Source of the DNA: Larix kaempferi
Lineage: Eukaryota; Streptophyta; Pinopsida; Pinales; Pinaceae
Assembly: GCA_027924585.1 (NCBI GenBank)
Contig: BSBM01000600.1
Coordinates: forward strand, 15,373,001-15,437,000
Direction of reading: 5' to 3'
DNA: 64,000 nucleotides
Shown here: positions 43,830 to 56,168 of the stretch, piece by piece
Layout: the number at the start of each line of letters is the position of its first letter
Position numbering within the stretch: position 1 is the stretch's first letter
Made by a program: the position numbers and the translations under genes
Notes under the pieces: model-generated
Databases searched by the model: none
What the model saw: the letters and a program-made list of their open reading frames with translations, nothing else
Told to the model about the DNA's origin: nothing

Positions 43830-46195
43830 CACCAGAGTGCCATTACCCAATGTAGCCTTCATTACATTTCAATAATCCAAGATAAATTTTGCACCATTCA
43901 AACTTCTTTGTCATGACCGACTTTGTAAGCATATCTACAGTATTCTCAGCAGTATCAATTTTGTCCAACAACACCCTACCTTCTTCCACCATTTTCCTTA
44001 TGAAATGGTACTTAATATCAATATGCTTTGTGTGATCATGAAATGTTGGATTCTTCACTAAGTCAATAACACTTTGATTGTCACAACACAAAGTGATCTT
44101 TCCTTGCATTATCTTGAATTCGTCCATCAGTCGCTCTAGCCATATTGCCTATTTATTGGCCTTAGTTGCTTCTACATATTATGCTTCAGTGGTTGATAAA
44201 GCCACCACTGGTTGCAACTTATATGTCCAACTTATAGCTCCACCGATAAGAGTGAAATTATATCATGTAGTATACTTTTGTCCATCTCTATCTCCATCAA
44301 AATTAGAATCCACAAAACCTTTAATTTGTAAATCTGTCGATCTATAGCAAATAACAACATTTGAAGTGCCCCTTAAATATATGAGTATCCACCTCACAAC
44401 ATTCCAATGATCCTTACTAGGATTCACCATGAACCAGCTAACAACTCCCACTGCTTAAGCAATATCTGGTCTGGTGCTCTCCATGGCGAACATGATCAGG
44501 CTCCCTACTACTGATGAATATGGTACAAGAGACATGCTTTCCTTCTATGTTTTTGTGTTAAGACACTATTTAGAAGATAACTTGAAGTGTGTAGGAAGTG
44601 GGGTGCTAATTGGTTTTGCATTCTACATATTGAAGCACTACATAATCTTTTCTATATATGACTTTTGACTTAACCATATCTTCCTACCTATTCCGTCCCT
44701 ATGTATCTTCATCCCTAGAATTTGTTTGTTGCTCTTAAATCATTCTTTTCAAATGTACTATCCAACCAAGCCTTTAGATCATGGATTTTCTTCATGTTGG
44801 GGATTGCAACCGTCATATCATTAACATACAACAACAAGATAATAAAATTGCCATCATCAAACCTCTTATAATATGCACAATGGTCAACTTCACTTCTATT
44901 GAAACCCCAGCTCTTCATGAAGGTGCCAAATTTTCTGTACCACATCCTTGGCGCCTTTTTCAATATGTACAGAGCTTTCTTAAGTTTGCAAACCAAATGC
45001 TATTTTCCTATTTGTTTATATCCCTCATGTTGATCCATATAAATTTATTCATAAATATCATCACCCGTGTAGGAAAGCAATTTTTACATCCAGTTGTTCC
45101 AACTCTAAATCATGTGATGCTACAAGTGCAAGTAAAACCCTTACAATAGTAAGATTCACAACTAGAGAGAAGATTTCATTAGAATCCACACCTGACTTAT
45201 GGACATATCCTTTTGATACCAAGCGAGATTTATAATGTTCCATAAGCCCATCATTGTTTTTCTTTACTTTATACACTCACTTATTTCCATAAAATTTTAT
45301 TTCTAGTGAGAGATCCACAAGTTCCCATGTATCATTCTTGTGTATTTCTCTCATTTATTCATCCATGGTTTCCTCCATTTATCTGCATTCTCAGATTCTC
45401 TAGATTCCTGAAATGAATTAGGTTCACCAACATCAGTTAGCAAAGAAAAATAAGATTGAAAATCAATAAAATGCCTTTATGGACATATCTTGGGATGTGT
45501 AGATATTCTGAGTTATGGATGCAGAGCTTGTTGTTCTTCATGTTGATCAGAAGCTTCATTTTCATCTTCTCTAATTTCTACTTCAACTAGTACAATCTCA
45601 AGTGTATGTTGTACCTCCTTCCTTTGCATGAAATTTTCATTAAAAATAACATCCCAACTAACAATTATCTTGTGGTTAGTAGGTTCCCATAATATATACC
45701 CCTTTACTATATTATCATAATCGAGAAAAACATGTTTCCTTGACTTTGGTCAACCTTGGACCTCTTTCCTTTAGACATGTCAGAAAATGCATCACAACCA
45801 AAAATACGCAAATGAGAACAATTAAATGGCTTACCACACTAAACCTCCTCTAGAATCTTTCCATCTAGTGCAGTTATAGGTGGTCTATTGATTATATACA
45901 TAGTTGTATTAACGTCATTTTCTTGAATTCCATTATCCATCCCAGATGCACTGAGCATAATTCATGCACATTCCCTGATTATGTGATTCATCATCTCAAC
46001 CACACCGTTTTGTTGTGGTGTGCATGCAAAAATATTCTTATGATTAATTACTTCCTATGTACACAGTTTATAAAGTTCCTTGGAGCAATATTCTCCTCCA
46101 TTACTAGATTATAGACATAAAATAGACTTGACAAAAATTTTCTCTACTCGCGCCTTGAACTCTTTAAATTTCTCAAAGGATTCTGGAAGTCTCAA
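43830..46195 (-). pseudogene. Copia integrase (C-terminal part), reverse transcriptase and RNase H
   Basis: From high to low coordinates the minus strand reads the integrase end (FEKFKEFKARVEKIF, SSNGGEYCSKELYKL, TPQQNGVVEMMNHIIRE), a variable region, and RT (NKWVYKVKKNNDGLMEHYKSRL, KGYVHKSGVDSNEIFS, LDVKIAFLHG, KLKKALYILKKAPRMWY). The catalytic box is LLLYVNDM (YVND at 44,817-44,828) with the first Asp changed to Asn. RNase H shows GFVDSNFDGDRDGQK, ITLCCDNQSVIDLVKN and NTVDMLTKSVM. Multiple stops and shifts make it inactive. Confidence 0.85.
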
Positions 46196-46355
46196 GTATA
46201 ACCAAGATACCAAATCATAAGCTTTGGACAAATCTAGTTTGATAACAACTGCTTAGATATGTGTAGTCTTGATGGAGTGCATACCTTCCTAGCCCGTTCC
46301 AATGGCTTCGTGTATTGATAAACCGTCTCTTAGCATAGATATTTTCCAAAGGGAA
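46190..46355 (-). pseudogene. LINE-4 piece b: reverse transcriptase palm start
   Basis: The minus strand reads LRDGLSIHEAIGTG, EGMHSIKTTHI and VVIKLDLSKAYDLVSW, the LINE RT palm region (consensus ILDGLSIVHEAIHS...LIKLDLSKAYDRVSW). One stop interrupts it. It runs directly into Copia integrase sequence at about 46,195, which suggests a deletion fused two elements. Confidence 0.7.
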
Positions 46356-47544
46356 AATGGAGCTAGAAAGTGGAAATTTGTGGCTAATGGAGCCTAGGAC
46401 TTTGCAAAGGGGAAACACATGATCCTTTAAGGGGCTTATGCCACGTGAGCGCTGGCTGGGGGTAAGCGGGGGCATCCAAAACCCACAAAAAGACTTGGAA
46501 AGGCCTTGAAGTGGGAAATCAACGATTGAGATCGAAGCAGGAGCAAGATCGACAATGAAGATGAGCTACCAGCACTGAAGTAGCGCGGGGGGTTAACGAG
46601 CAGGACCCTAGCGAAAGGGTTAAACGACGGGTAGGTCCCTGGAGGGCTGACCGTTGATCGCCAGATCAATGGTCCTACAGGAATTCTGCAATACCAAGAA
46701 GCGTGGGGGACCGACGAGCGAGAGTGGTCACAGAATTTAAAACCGCCCACCATGCGTCGCCTCCCAGTAGTTCCGCGAGGCAGCAAACTGGTGTGGGAAA
46801 ACCGCTCAGGAGCTCGCGAAATTGCTTTGGAGGGGCCCTCCCCCTTATCTTGGCGTAGTGTAGATCTATGGCCAGGATAGGTGTGGGCCAGGGATCCTAC
46901 GGTTTAGGTGGCCGGTTAAAGGTAGCGCGGGTTGGAGAAGACCCAGCGACGGAAGAGCCCGATGAAAGAAATCACTTGCGACGAAGGCTCCCCACTAGGA
47001 AAGAGGCACTACTGAAAAGAGGAGCCGAGCGAAAAGGCCAGGTGGGGGCCATGATTAAAAGGCCCTCAGATCCCACTGTCGATCTACTGGCAGGGGCAGA
47101 TCGATGGTGTAAGAAGGGTTATGCATAATGGAGATGCGCAACAAGTTAAAGAGGAAGGCAGTTGTGAAATCCAGAACCACTAGACATGTGGCAGCCCCTC
47201 AGTATTCCACAGCTTGGAAGGGCTGTAAAGGGAAACAAATAGACGACCATGCGAAATGGCCTGCCTTGGGCGCAACTGTGAAGATAGACGGTGGCGGTCA
47301 ACCACATAATAGATCCGATGGTAGAGGACGATCACATGAGGGAGGCTATAAAAGGGACCACCTATTCAACGATCGAGATCATAGCATGAGGGATCGACGG
47401 TTGAGGTAAATGACCATCAGGAGAAGAGAAAGGGAGTTAGCTGGGGTCAGGTTATAAAAGGAGGATTTCACGTGGAGAGTTGACATTTGTGTTCTCTGTA
47501 GCAGCATCAGGAATCTCTGGGAAGGTATGTAGTGGTGAAGGTGA

Positions 47545-47829
47545 CATAAAATCTAGGGTTTGGAGCTGTCAGCGACTGAGATTTACAAGTTGGTTTTTGG
47601 AGAAGAGCTAGCAAGAGTCCTGCCCGAGATGAGGAATTTCATGCAGCTGAAGCAAGATTTAGCAGTGGAGGACTTGTTTTTGTACAGGAGGCACATAGTA
47701 CTCAGAGTATATGGGTTCGTGAAAGAGCCTCACATGCGGCCGACTTTCCTAACCCCAAGGACCCTTTCCCTAGAATTTGTTAGGTGGAAGTTGTTTTGTC
47801 TTGGGCGACTGGGATTATTAGACCCCTGA
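47545..47829 (+). CDS. Small ORF, function unknown
   Basis: The frame is open from 47,560 (ATG-less upstream, MELSATEIYKLVFGEELARVL at the start) and encodes 89 residues with a helical, basic middle (LKQDLAVEDLFLYRRHIVLR) and YGFVKEPHMRPTFLTPRTL. A TATA-like GGTTATAAAAGG lies 100 bp upstream at 47,450, and a donor-like GAAGGTATGT near 47,523. The composition looks protein-like rather than random, but I do not recognise it. It may be a fragment of a retroelement protein. Confidence 0.3.
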
Positions 47830-48723
47830 ATTTGGTAAAATGATGGCCTCGGGTTTTTAGATCACAGAGACCCAAGGGATGCCAAACAAGGGCTCTAGAC
47901 ATATAGTTATAGCTGGAGGATGAAATAATCCAAGGCCCTAAGTTTTAAACATTGCAGAAAGGATTTAAAATACAAAAAATCTGCCCCCAATTAAATGATG
48001 GCGCAAGTGAAGGGCACAGATCTAGGGCGATGATGATCAACGATTGAGAAGCAGTTGGGAGAAAGAAGTGGGGTATGTTTTAAACAAAGGTGGAGTATTT
48101 ATCCCGCGAGCAAATTGCAAAGTTAATCGATGGGCAGAAGGACATATCTACAGATGGCATTAACTTCGTTGATTTGATGTGCGCGGGGAATTGACAGTTC
48201 CAAATCTATGAAATTTTGGTAGGGACCGCAGGTTTAGACGGTGTATATTGAGCAGAGTTAATATCTACAGTCGAATATTTGTTCGCAAACGGAAGCTGCA
48301 TGGAGCATCGACGTGGTCCAAGATTTACAAAGAGCGGTAGGGGGTGCATCTTTGAATGGTTTGGATGCGAACGAGATCAAGATCGACGGTGCTGGGTTGA
48401 TCATGGAGATGGATGGTTGAAAAGCACCCCTGTTGCGAACGAATGATATCCTGAGGGAAAGAAGCCACATCAGAGACGTCATTTGCTTTTTCACTTAACG
48501 CGAAATTCTGGCTAAATCTGTTTAATGCCAACCCAGATCTCAGTCATCATTCTCGCTCATTTGGAGAGTCAAGTCAGATGATCATGCCAAAATAATTACT
48601 CATGTTTACCATCATTATCACAGTCGTTATAAATGGGCTCCCAAAGTTGATTGTTCACATCAGTGTTTGAAGAAGGTGGTAGGCTCAGCAGCTTAGATTA
48701 TATATTTCATTTGAGATCCGGTC

Positions 48724-48927
48724 ATGGAAAAGGGTCAAGGGGCCAAAGTGATTTTTGTACCGGAGCAGGTGTGGTCTGATGCAGAGGATAATCACGTACC
48801 CTCATCCCCTGTAAAATTTGACCACATAGAGGAGATTACTTCCAGCGAACTCAAGGAGCACGAAGGTAGACAGGTGTGCAAGAAAACTCGACGAAGGAAA
48901 AAGAGAGGGTCCCGGAAGGTTGAGTAG
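48724..48927 (+). CDS. Small basic ORF, function unknown
   Basis: An ATG-initiated frame of 67 codons with an acidic middle (SDAEDNHVPSSPVKFDHIEE) and a strongly basic C-terminus (KKTRRRKKRGSRK) that could act in nuclear localisation or nucleic-acid binding. A TATA-like GTTATAAATGGGC lies 100 bp upstream at 48,623, the same spacing as for the ORF at 47,560. It may be part of a decayed longer protein. Confidence 0.3.
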   Translation: MEKGQGAKVIFVPEQVWSDAEDNHVPSSPVKFDHIEEITSSELKEHEGRQVCKKTRRRKKRGSRKVE

Positions 48928-50049
48928 TGCACCCACCAAACCATGCAGATTCTCAGAGATTTCGTTGTTCCCACTGAGGAAGTGACACCACCTCCTTCCA
49001 TATAAAAAGGACAGGTGGCCGATTCCCTGAAGGTGAAATATTTCTTCGACCCACAAGGCCAAGTAATAGCTTAGAAATAGAATGACAGTTTGTTTTATGA
49101 TATTTCGCATCCCGTCGTGTCAGTCTGTTTCAGACTCTTTTTGAATTTGTAATATTATTATACTTTGGGACCACTTAAGACCTGCCAGCTGCTTAGGAGC
49201 TGTCGTAGTTAGCAATTGTATAATGACACATGTACAATCAGGTAGCCCTATCTGTTAGTACTTGTTTATGTTCTTAGAGACAATGAACCTGTTTGTATAG
49301 GTGTAACAAGTTTTGTAACAACTTTCTGTTAGGGTAACTCGAGCCTAAGGGCTGCTGAAAAATACCTATATATACTCATAGGTAATAAAGGAAAAATGGG
49401 TTGGAAACCCGTAATAGTAAAAGACATTCTGGTACTGAGAGTTTTTGGGTTTTTTGTAAAGTTTTGCCCTACGAAAATAAAGCTCATTTTGAAGGATGAA
49501 GATTCATGTGTTGTTGTGTTGCAGTCTGTAATTTCCTTTTCTCTGTAAATCATTTTTCCAGTGAATATATTCCATGTTGTCTTTCTTCTTATTCTTATGG
49601 TGAACGTGTTAATTTTAATACAGAATTCATGCAAATCATGCTCTGTCTCAATCGCACCTAAGCGTTCCATGTTTTCTTCTAAATTCAATGTTAAATTCAT
49701 CCATGCTGATGCTTAATGTTGATGGGTTTGTTTAAACTTTCTTTCTGATATCCCCTACTAAAAGAACTTGACTGTGATATAGTAACTTCCTTGCCTTCAT
49801 CAAGATTAATGTTGTTTATTTTCTACTGGTCTTTAGAAATCTCAGACGTGACTCCATGCCCAATGTGATTTATGTGTTTTCAGCCAAACTATAAAATGGA
49901 GATATATGTTTCTTGAAAAGTGTTTATGGCCTTTGTATTCATCTTTTGAGAGATCTCTCTCTGGTAGGAAAGAAGCCATATATCCTCCTAAAGCTTGGTT
50001 TGAAATAGTTACCTTAGGGTTGTCCTTCCGCAACCGAAGGGTAAATCCT

Positions 50050-52690
50050 GAGTGATAACATTGTCCAAAAACCCAAATTGCTCAACAAAAATACCCCTAG
50101 AGAGAAGTGGCATGACACAAACAACAATTACCTTTGAAATTAATTTGTATACACAGTTACAAAAAGATATTGTCCAAAATTCATCAAATATTCTCGGACA
50201 ATAAACCTTAGGAATTAGAGGAAAAAAATGGTATTAAAACTCCTTGGCATCTTCTCTGATAGATGCACCTCCTCTGCAAGCTTTAACAAATCATCATATA
50301 AGACTTTGAAGAAGTCTATGAAGAATTTTGTTGACCACCCATCCGGTCCCAGACTCTTATCCTTCTGAAATCATGAACTAAGTACATAACAAAGCTCCTC
50401 TTTTGTCACTGGCCTATAAATTTCATCATTCTCAACATCCACCACCAACTTAGGAAAGAAGGCCACCATATTCATTATTTCGCCCAGGTTGAAATTATCT
50501 GGTTCTAAGAAGAGTGAATGAAAATGATTTACCCCAAGCCTAGCTATCTCATGAAAACCATGGACCATAATACGATCACAATCTTTCATCTCCCATATGG
50601 TATTTTCATTCCATCGATGATGTGTAATGTCCTAGAAAAAATTAGTGCTTTGATCATCTAAGGATATCCATAGGGATAGACTTTTTAAATACCATTCTAT
50701 TTATTTGTCCATCAATAGCTTGTTCTTTCTTTGGTCTAACTAGATAATTAGATCATGGGTGTCCTTATTGTGAGGCCCTTCATACACATCAAGGAAAATC
50801 CACTCCAAGTCCCTCTCAACATCCATTATGAGTTCATCCTGCTTTCAGTGACGTTCCCAAGCCCATTCCATTAGCTTTCCTTTGAGCATCTTTAGAGTGT
50901 GGGAAAACTGCACCCATGCACTTTTAGTCGAGGTCTCCTTAATATGCAACTGATTCTCCTTAATAATTTGCTATAATTACTCCTTGGACAACTAATGTGG
51001 ATTGTATTTGAATGGAGCATCAAGCTTGTTTTCACCGAATCCCAACTCCATGTATATAGGAAAATGGTCTGAGAAGCAAAATTTACCAACCCATGATCTA
51101 ATCTTATTTACTTGTATAAATATATCCTCATGCACCAAGAATTGGTCCAAACGATTTGCCACTTTTCATTTCCAACCTTGTTGTTACTCCAAGTCGGTTT
51201 GAGATCAATAGGCTCCATGTTCAACTAGCTTGCCACTTCAAATTTATAACAAAAATAATGAGCTAAATGATCGTCTCTAGTCACTACACATTGTCAAATT
51301 TAAATCCCCCCAATGATTAGATTATGCAACCTCGGAGAAGGTAGAGAAAATATTTGGTCCCAAAAATCTTGCTTATCATCATAAGGCCCATACAAGTTGA
51401 ATATTGAGAAAGAGCAATCCAAAATATTGCTATGAACCATAGTTCACAGACCAGAATATAATGCAACATAGTTAGGAAAATAAATATTGTTATTATATCC
51501 TATTATAATACCCCCGACTACCTAACTAAGTCCCAAGCAATGAAATTCCATCTCTTGACCTCTTCATAAGGTTCGAGACTAGTGTTTCTCCTTAGATCAA
51601 CAATCAATCAAGCTTCTCTATATCAACTACATGCTTGAGGGAGAGTTTTTTAGGTTCCCTTCCTAGGAAATGAACATTAGCAAACATGATCTTCATCATG
51701 AGACTTAATTTGGGGTTTTTCTTGCTCTAAGAACCCCATCTATCAATTTTTGTTTTTCCTGTCAAAATTACCTAGCCACCTTCTCTTGAGTGTGCTTAAT
51801 AACAATTTTCTTACCCTCCTTAGAGGTATTGGACTCATTTGAAAAGTATAACCCCAACTCTAGAGACCCCAAAGTCTTATGAAAGTGAGTATGGATTTGA
51901 TCTCAAAACATATGGGCCACACCCACTAGATGAGGTTGAACTTCCATTAGATTTTGAGGAAAGAGGGGGAGGAGATTAAACATTAGTGTCCAAGTCAAAT
52001 GACAACTCAATAGTGAAAATTATAACATTCACACCCTCCCTCTCATAGCCATATTCCAACTCCCCCAATATTATCATATATATTAATACTTGGAGTACCC
52101 GAGGCACCAAAAACTATAGTAATAACTAAAATATGATCTTGAATTGACTAGAAGTTAAAGTATTCTAAGTTCTTACCTAAGGATTTTTGGAAATGAGCTT
52201 CTGTGCTCCACATGACCTCCCGATGTGTGAATTGTTCCGAATAAAATTTGATGTCACCAAACAAATCTCTCGTAACCTCCCAACAAGCCTCCTGAAATCA
52301 ATCTTTTGTAATTAAGGGAATAGCGATAACCCCCACTACAAATTCTTTTATAGTGCCGCCCTTTGAGATTTTTACATACTTTCTAGTCCGAGGATCCAAT
52401 CCCTTTACCATCGAATCATCACTAGAAAGAGTCGGCTCATAGACTCAAGCATGAATTCCACACCCAAGTCCACCTGTCACTTATACTTTGAAACCCTTTT
52501 TTTAAAGTGTTTCTCGTAGTCATCCAAAACATGCACACCTCAATGGGATATTATGATAATCTAGATGTTGGGTAAAAGAGATTTCCCCAAAAACCAATTC
52601 CATTGTCTCAAAGAATCCCTATTGTAGGTTGATTTCAACCAAAATATGCACCACTAAATGTGAGGCACTGCCAAGGAAGGTTTTTGGGTA
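50050..52690 (-). pseudogene. LINE-4 piece a: ORF1 remnant, endonuclease and start of reverse transcriptase
   Basis: From high to low coordinates the minus strand carries an ORF1-like region (ILVEINLQ, LDYHNIPLRCACFG near 52,500-52,680, a decayed zinc knuckle). The apurinic-like endonuclease follows from about 51,690: MKIMFANVHFLGREPKKLSL, FSIFNLYGPYDDKQDFWDQI, IIGGDLNLTM (about 51,300), KVANRLDQFLVHEDIF and FCFSDHFPIYMEL (SDH motif near 51,060). Then come the linker (VNHFHSLFLEPDNFNLGEI, open at 50,371-50,589), KDKSLGPDGWS near 50,350, and RT start EQFGFLDNVI at about 50,060. Stops and frameshifts throughout make it inactive. It is the most 5' part of LINE-4. Confidence 0.8.
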
Positions 52691-53489
52691 TGTCTCGGAT
52701 TAATATGAAAGCATGGTTTCAGTATTGTGGCCCTTGAGGGAAAAATATTCATGTTAATATTACTAAAACACTTAATTCTAGGAAGAATCTAAAAGGTTAA
52801 AAAAATTACTATGAAAAATAGAATGTTGGTTGGATGCTTGGAAATTGTGGTCCATTGGAAAATGGTCACCATATGTTTTCTAGGGGGATTGTTTATTGTT
52901 GAAAGATTTCATTACTAGGTAAAAAATTCTACAATGTCATTGCAATTTTTTGTTTCCTATCAAAAAATGACATGCCTTGATTGTCAATATTTATTGGTGT
53001 GAATGTACATAAGTCATGGTTCAAGTCCAACAAAAGACACAACTTGAAAACAAAACAAAATTTTGTTTACTTATTTCTATAATTTTTTTGATTGAAAATC
53101 TCCATCAAATTTTGCTAATGAAAGGCATAATTTAGCAAATCCAACAAGTAAAATTATATTGAGGAATAATAAAGTTGTAGAAGAAATAATGACTAATAAA
53201 CCTATGCAAGAGAAGCAATTGCTAACAAATCCTTACTGAAATACAAAGACCAATATCACAGTAGACAATAGATTTACCTTGGCATCCTTTAACCAAGGAA
53301 ACCGATAAACTCATTTAATAAAACAATTCACAACACAATATAGAGGTATTCTACAACATCATTTAACCCTAATGCACTAATTGGTATTAGAAGAAAATGG
53401 GTATAAAACCAGGCATCACCAATCATGACAAAAATATTATCTACATAACCCAAGACTCCATGATCATGTTGGGACACATAGTCTACTTG
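52691..53489 (+). other. AT-rich spacer
   Basis: The first 250 bases may still be LINE-4 ORF1 or 5' untranslated sequence. Beyond that no feature was recognised. Confidence 0.35.
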
Positions 53490-53494
53490 CATGC
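53490..53494 (+). repeat. Target-site duplication CATGC, left copy
   Basis: CATGC, repeated at 60,487-60,491 on the other side of the LTR element. Confidence 0.85.
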
Positions 53495-55455
53495 CATAAT
53501 ATCCCTAATTTGGAAAATTACTCCATTTTGGCCAATTTTTCGAACATTGGACTAGTGAACCCAAATTGTCCCAAATGCTCCCAAATCATTTTGAATTCTA
53601 TATGGAGGGGATTGAGAGGTGTTAATACATACTAATGCATATACAAGACACTTATACATTCATTAGAAACTTTTAGGGTTCTCAATTCTCAAGGAGGAAG
53701 GAAGGGGAATAAAACTAGTTGAATTAGATAGTTGAAAACCCTGCTAGATTAGTAACTTTTTGGCCTTCAAAACACTGTACAGACTTCCCTAATTTTTGAT
53801 ATGCGACTTGGAAATGAAATAGGACCTCAAGGGAAACCAAAATGAATCAATATATCAGGTATTAGGGTCTGTTATAACTCCCCCCAAATAGCAGGTTGTA
53901 TGACATTGAAATGGTGAGCAAATGGTCAACAAAGACATAAAGTTTAATGCACAATATTTTAGCAAAAATAAAAGGGTCTGCAAAGAAAATTTGGGTCATT
54001 CATATTACTTAATATGCAGCTCGAGACATAATCTAAAACTCAGAAAAGGTCTTATATCAAACAGATACAAAGTCACCACAAAAACACCATGTAAAACTAG
54101 TGAGGAAACTAGCTTGAATCTTGATTTTGCTTGGAAATATTACATGGAATGTATGGTAATTCGAGCCGTGGCTCTCATATGTAGTTCATTACAATGATAT
54201 ACATCAAATAACATGACAATGGATTTGAAATATCAGTCACCACAATATTTATGCGGCTATGAGTGCGCCATCACACTTGTACATGGACATTGAGAGAGTT
54301 TTGATAGAAAGATAGTAGAGAAAGAAGAGAGAATATGAACTCGAACTAAAAGGGGGCTCTAAAATTAATAAAAAAATCTCCCTGAAGCTCTGTTGAGAGG
54401 TCTAAATGTCCTCTCCTCCAACCAACTTGGATAGGAATCTTTCACCTTCGGAATTGGTTCAATGGCAGGGAGGATGAACATCCACCGTGCAAGGAAAAGC
54501 TAAAGCTCTCCCAAATTGAAAAGATGCAAATAAAAAATGACCCAAATATATTCTCCTTTGTAATACTCCTCTTTTATTAACCTCATGTGGACTCCATAGC
54601 TCGAATTCCCTCCAAGAGTGTTCACTCGACTCGAGTTAGGGAGAGATTCTCATAGAAGACACTTGTCCACTTCTTTCTTATGTTCCTCTTCCCCCAATTC
54701 AAATGGGGAATATTGGATAACCATAACTCCTCCTATGTTCCCTATTGGTGGTTATTTTTATCCCTGATATGTTCGATGTGTCATAGGTCTGCAATCAGGT
54801 CTGAATTTTTCATATTTGTCATATATTCTCCATCATTGTTGTCATAGATGCCCAGGAATCTAGCTACAAGTGTCACAACTTCTCTATGATGCCTCTTCCT
54901 CTTCCATGGGAGTTAATCTCCCACTCCAATTCGACCTTCCAAGATTCATGCCATGAATAATGCCTCTTCAACTCCCCCAAGTACTTTACCCTCCACCTTG
55001 AACTCAAATTGGTGAGAGAATGATGCCAAGTGTAGTGGGGAATCTTGCCACATGTGGGTCCCACAACCTCTTATGTTCCCTCATGATCCAATGTCACCTT
55101 ATTTTCTTTATTATTATTATTTATTTGACCCATTTAATGTGAATTTGTAAGTCTAAGGTCATTTTGGTTCATGTAGCTCCATTATTCCAAATTTTGATGC
55201 TTCCACCCCCAACCTAGGGCACTAGTAAGTTAGTGGAATTTTCCCTCCATGATAGTTTGTTTGGATGGGGACACTACAAAATTTGAATTGCAAATTTTCT
55301 CTTAATGTGACCCACCTTTTCCATTTGGCTCTAATTTTACATTATTACTAACTTGGACAATTATTTTACCCTTAGCACCAATTTGACAAACTATCATGAA
55401 CATGGCCAAGTGACTTAGGCCATTGTGACCCAGTGCAAAATTTGGGGACATGACA
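53495..55455 (-). repeat. 3' LTR of the LARD-like element
   Basis: 1,961 bp. On the element strand it begins TGTCATGTCCCCAAATTTTG and ends AGGGATATTATG. It is collinear with 58,547-60,486, differing by scattered substitutions and a few short indels. ORFs within it are chance. Confidence 0.9.
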
Positions 55456-55470
55456 AATCTTCCCCTCCCA
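55456..55470 (-). promoter_or_regulatory. Polypurine tract of the LARD-like element
   Basis: On the minus strand TGGGAGGGGAAGATT directly precedes the LTR terminus TGTCATGTCCCC. Confidence 0.85.
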
Positions 55471-56168
55471 ATATTGCTTGTACTCAATAAATTTCAAACA
55501 TGGATGTTGAAGAACCCGCTTTCCTTCTAAAACTTTGCTTCCAAAAATTTCCTTCGAAAACTTTGAGTAGTGGCACTCATGTACTGCAATTGTGTGTTTC
55601 CAAGAGTAAAGAGATGTGTATTTTTTTTTATATTGATATATCCTGTGACATCACCACTAAACACCAAAATATTAATTAAATCCATCAAAACAAAATTTGC
55701 ACAATTAATCTGTACCTCTTTCATATTTTGGAAACCTTTTCTGAACTTCAACCCTTTTTGCTCACCATATAATTCTTTGAAGTTTCCACTAAGTTGCCAA
55801 AATTTGAGTTTCCAAGATTCCAAGAAAATTTAAGAGAGGAACCACCATGCTTGTCACTGCACTAATCTGATTATAATCACCTTCTCATGTGGTGACTCAA
55901 TCTCCCATATTGCTTGTTGCCCCCCAAAATTGAAACCAATGAGACCAAAAATGATCCCAGAGTCCCAAATGACCATGATACATGAAGGATGTGAAATGTA
56001 TGCTATGAAATGCCAAGAACACTAGGCATGTGAAATTTGAATCCATCTCTCAAGAGGTATCCCACATAGGAAATTGGAACACTGCTCTGCAAAGATGAAC
56101 TCAAACAAATGAAGGTTGGTTTTCTCTCTCAAGACAACAATCGAATTGTTGCTCAAAGTGAGCTGAAA

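Larger units (their letters stand above)
43533..46195 (-). mobile_element. Truncated minus-strand Copia, 3' LTR present, 5' half lost
   Basis: A 247-bp LTR (43,533-43,779, TGTTAGAAAAATATTT to TTTATCTCCTAACA) is followed on the element strand side by a polypurine tract (AAGTGGGAGAA on the minus strand, plus-strand 43,780-43,790). RNase H, reverse transcriptase and the last part of integrase follow. Coding stops at about 46,195 in the middle of integrase, where LINE sequence takes over. No 5' LTR, gag or protease is in the window. It is unrelated in LTR sequence to the plus-strand Copia. Confidence 0.85.
46356..50049 (+). mobile_element. Unidentified 3.7-kb block inside LINE-4, LTR-like
   Basis: This block separates the EQFGFLDN motif of LINE-4 (piece a) from LSIHEA (piece b), so it is an insertion. 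It is richer in G and C than its surroundings up to about 49,050. TATA-like motifs occur at 47,344, 47,452, 48,625 and 49,002, and CTATATATACTCATAGG near 49,368. A motif like ATCAACGATTGAGATCGA recurs (46,530, 48,030 and variants at 47,370 and 48,370). No Gag or Pol domain is seen. A very long solo LTR (as in TAT/Ogre elements) is one possibility. I could not identify matching termini or a target duplication. Confidence 0.4.

Noticed and set aside
46868-47409. Two adjacent ORFs with basic, Gly/Arg-rich products
   Set aside because: They lie in a G/A-rich non-coding block with TATA-like motifs; the residues follow base composition and no domain is visible.
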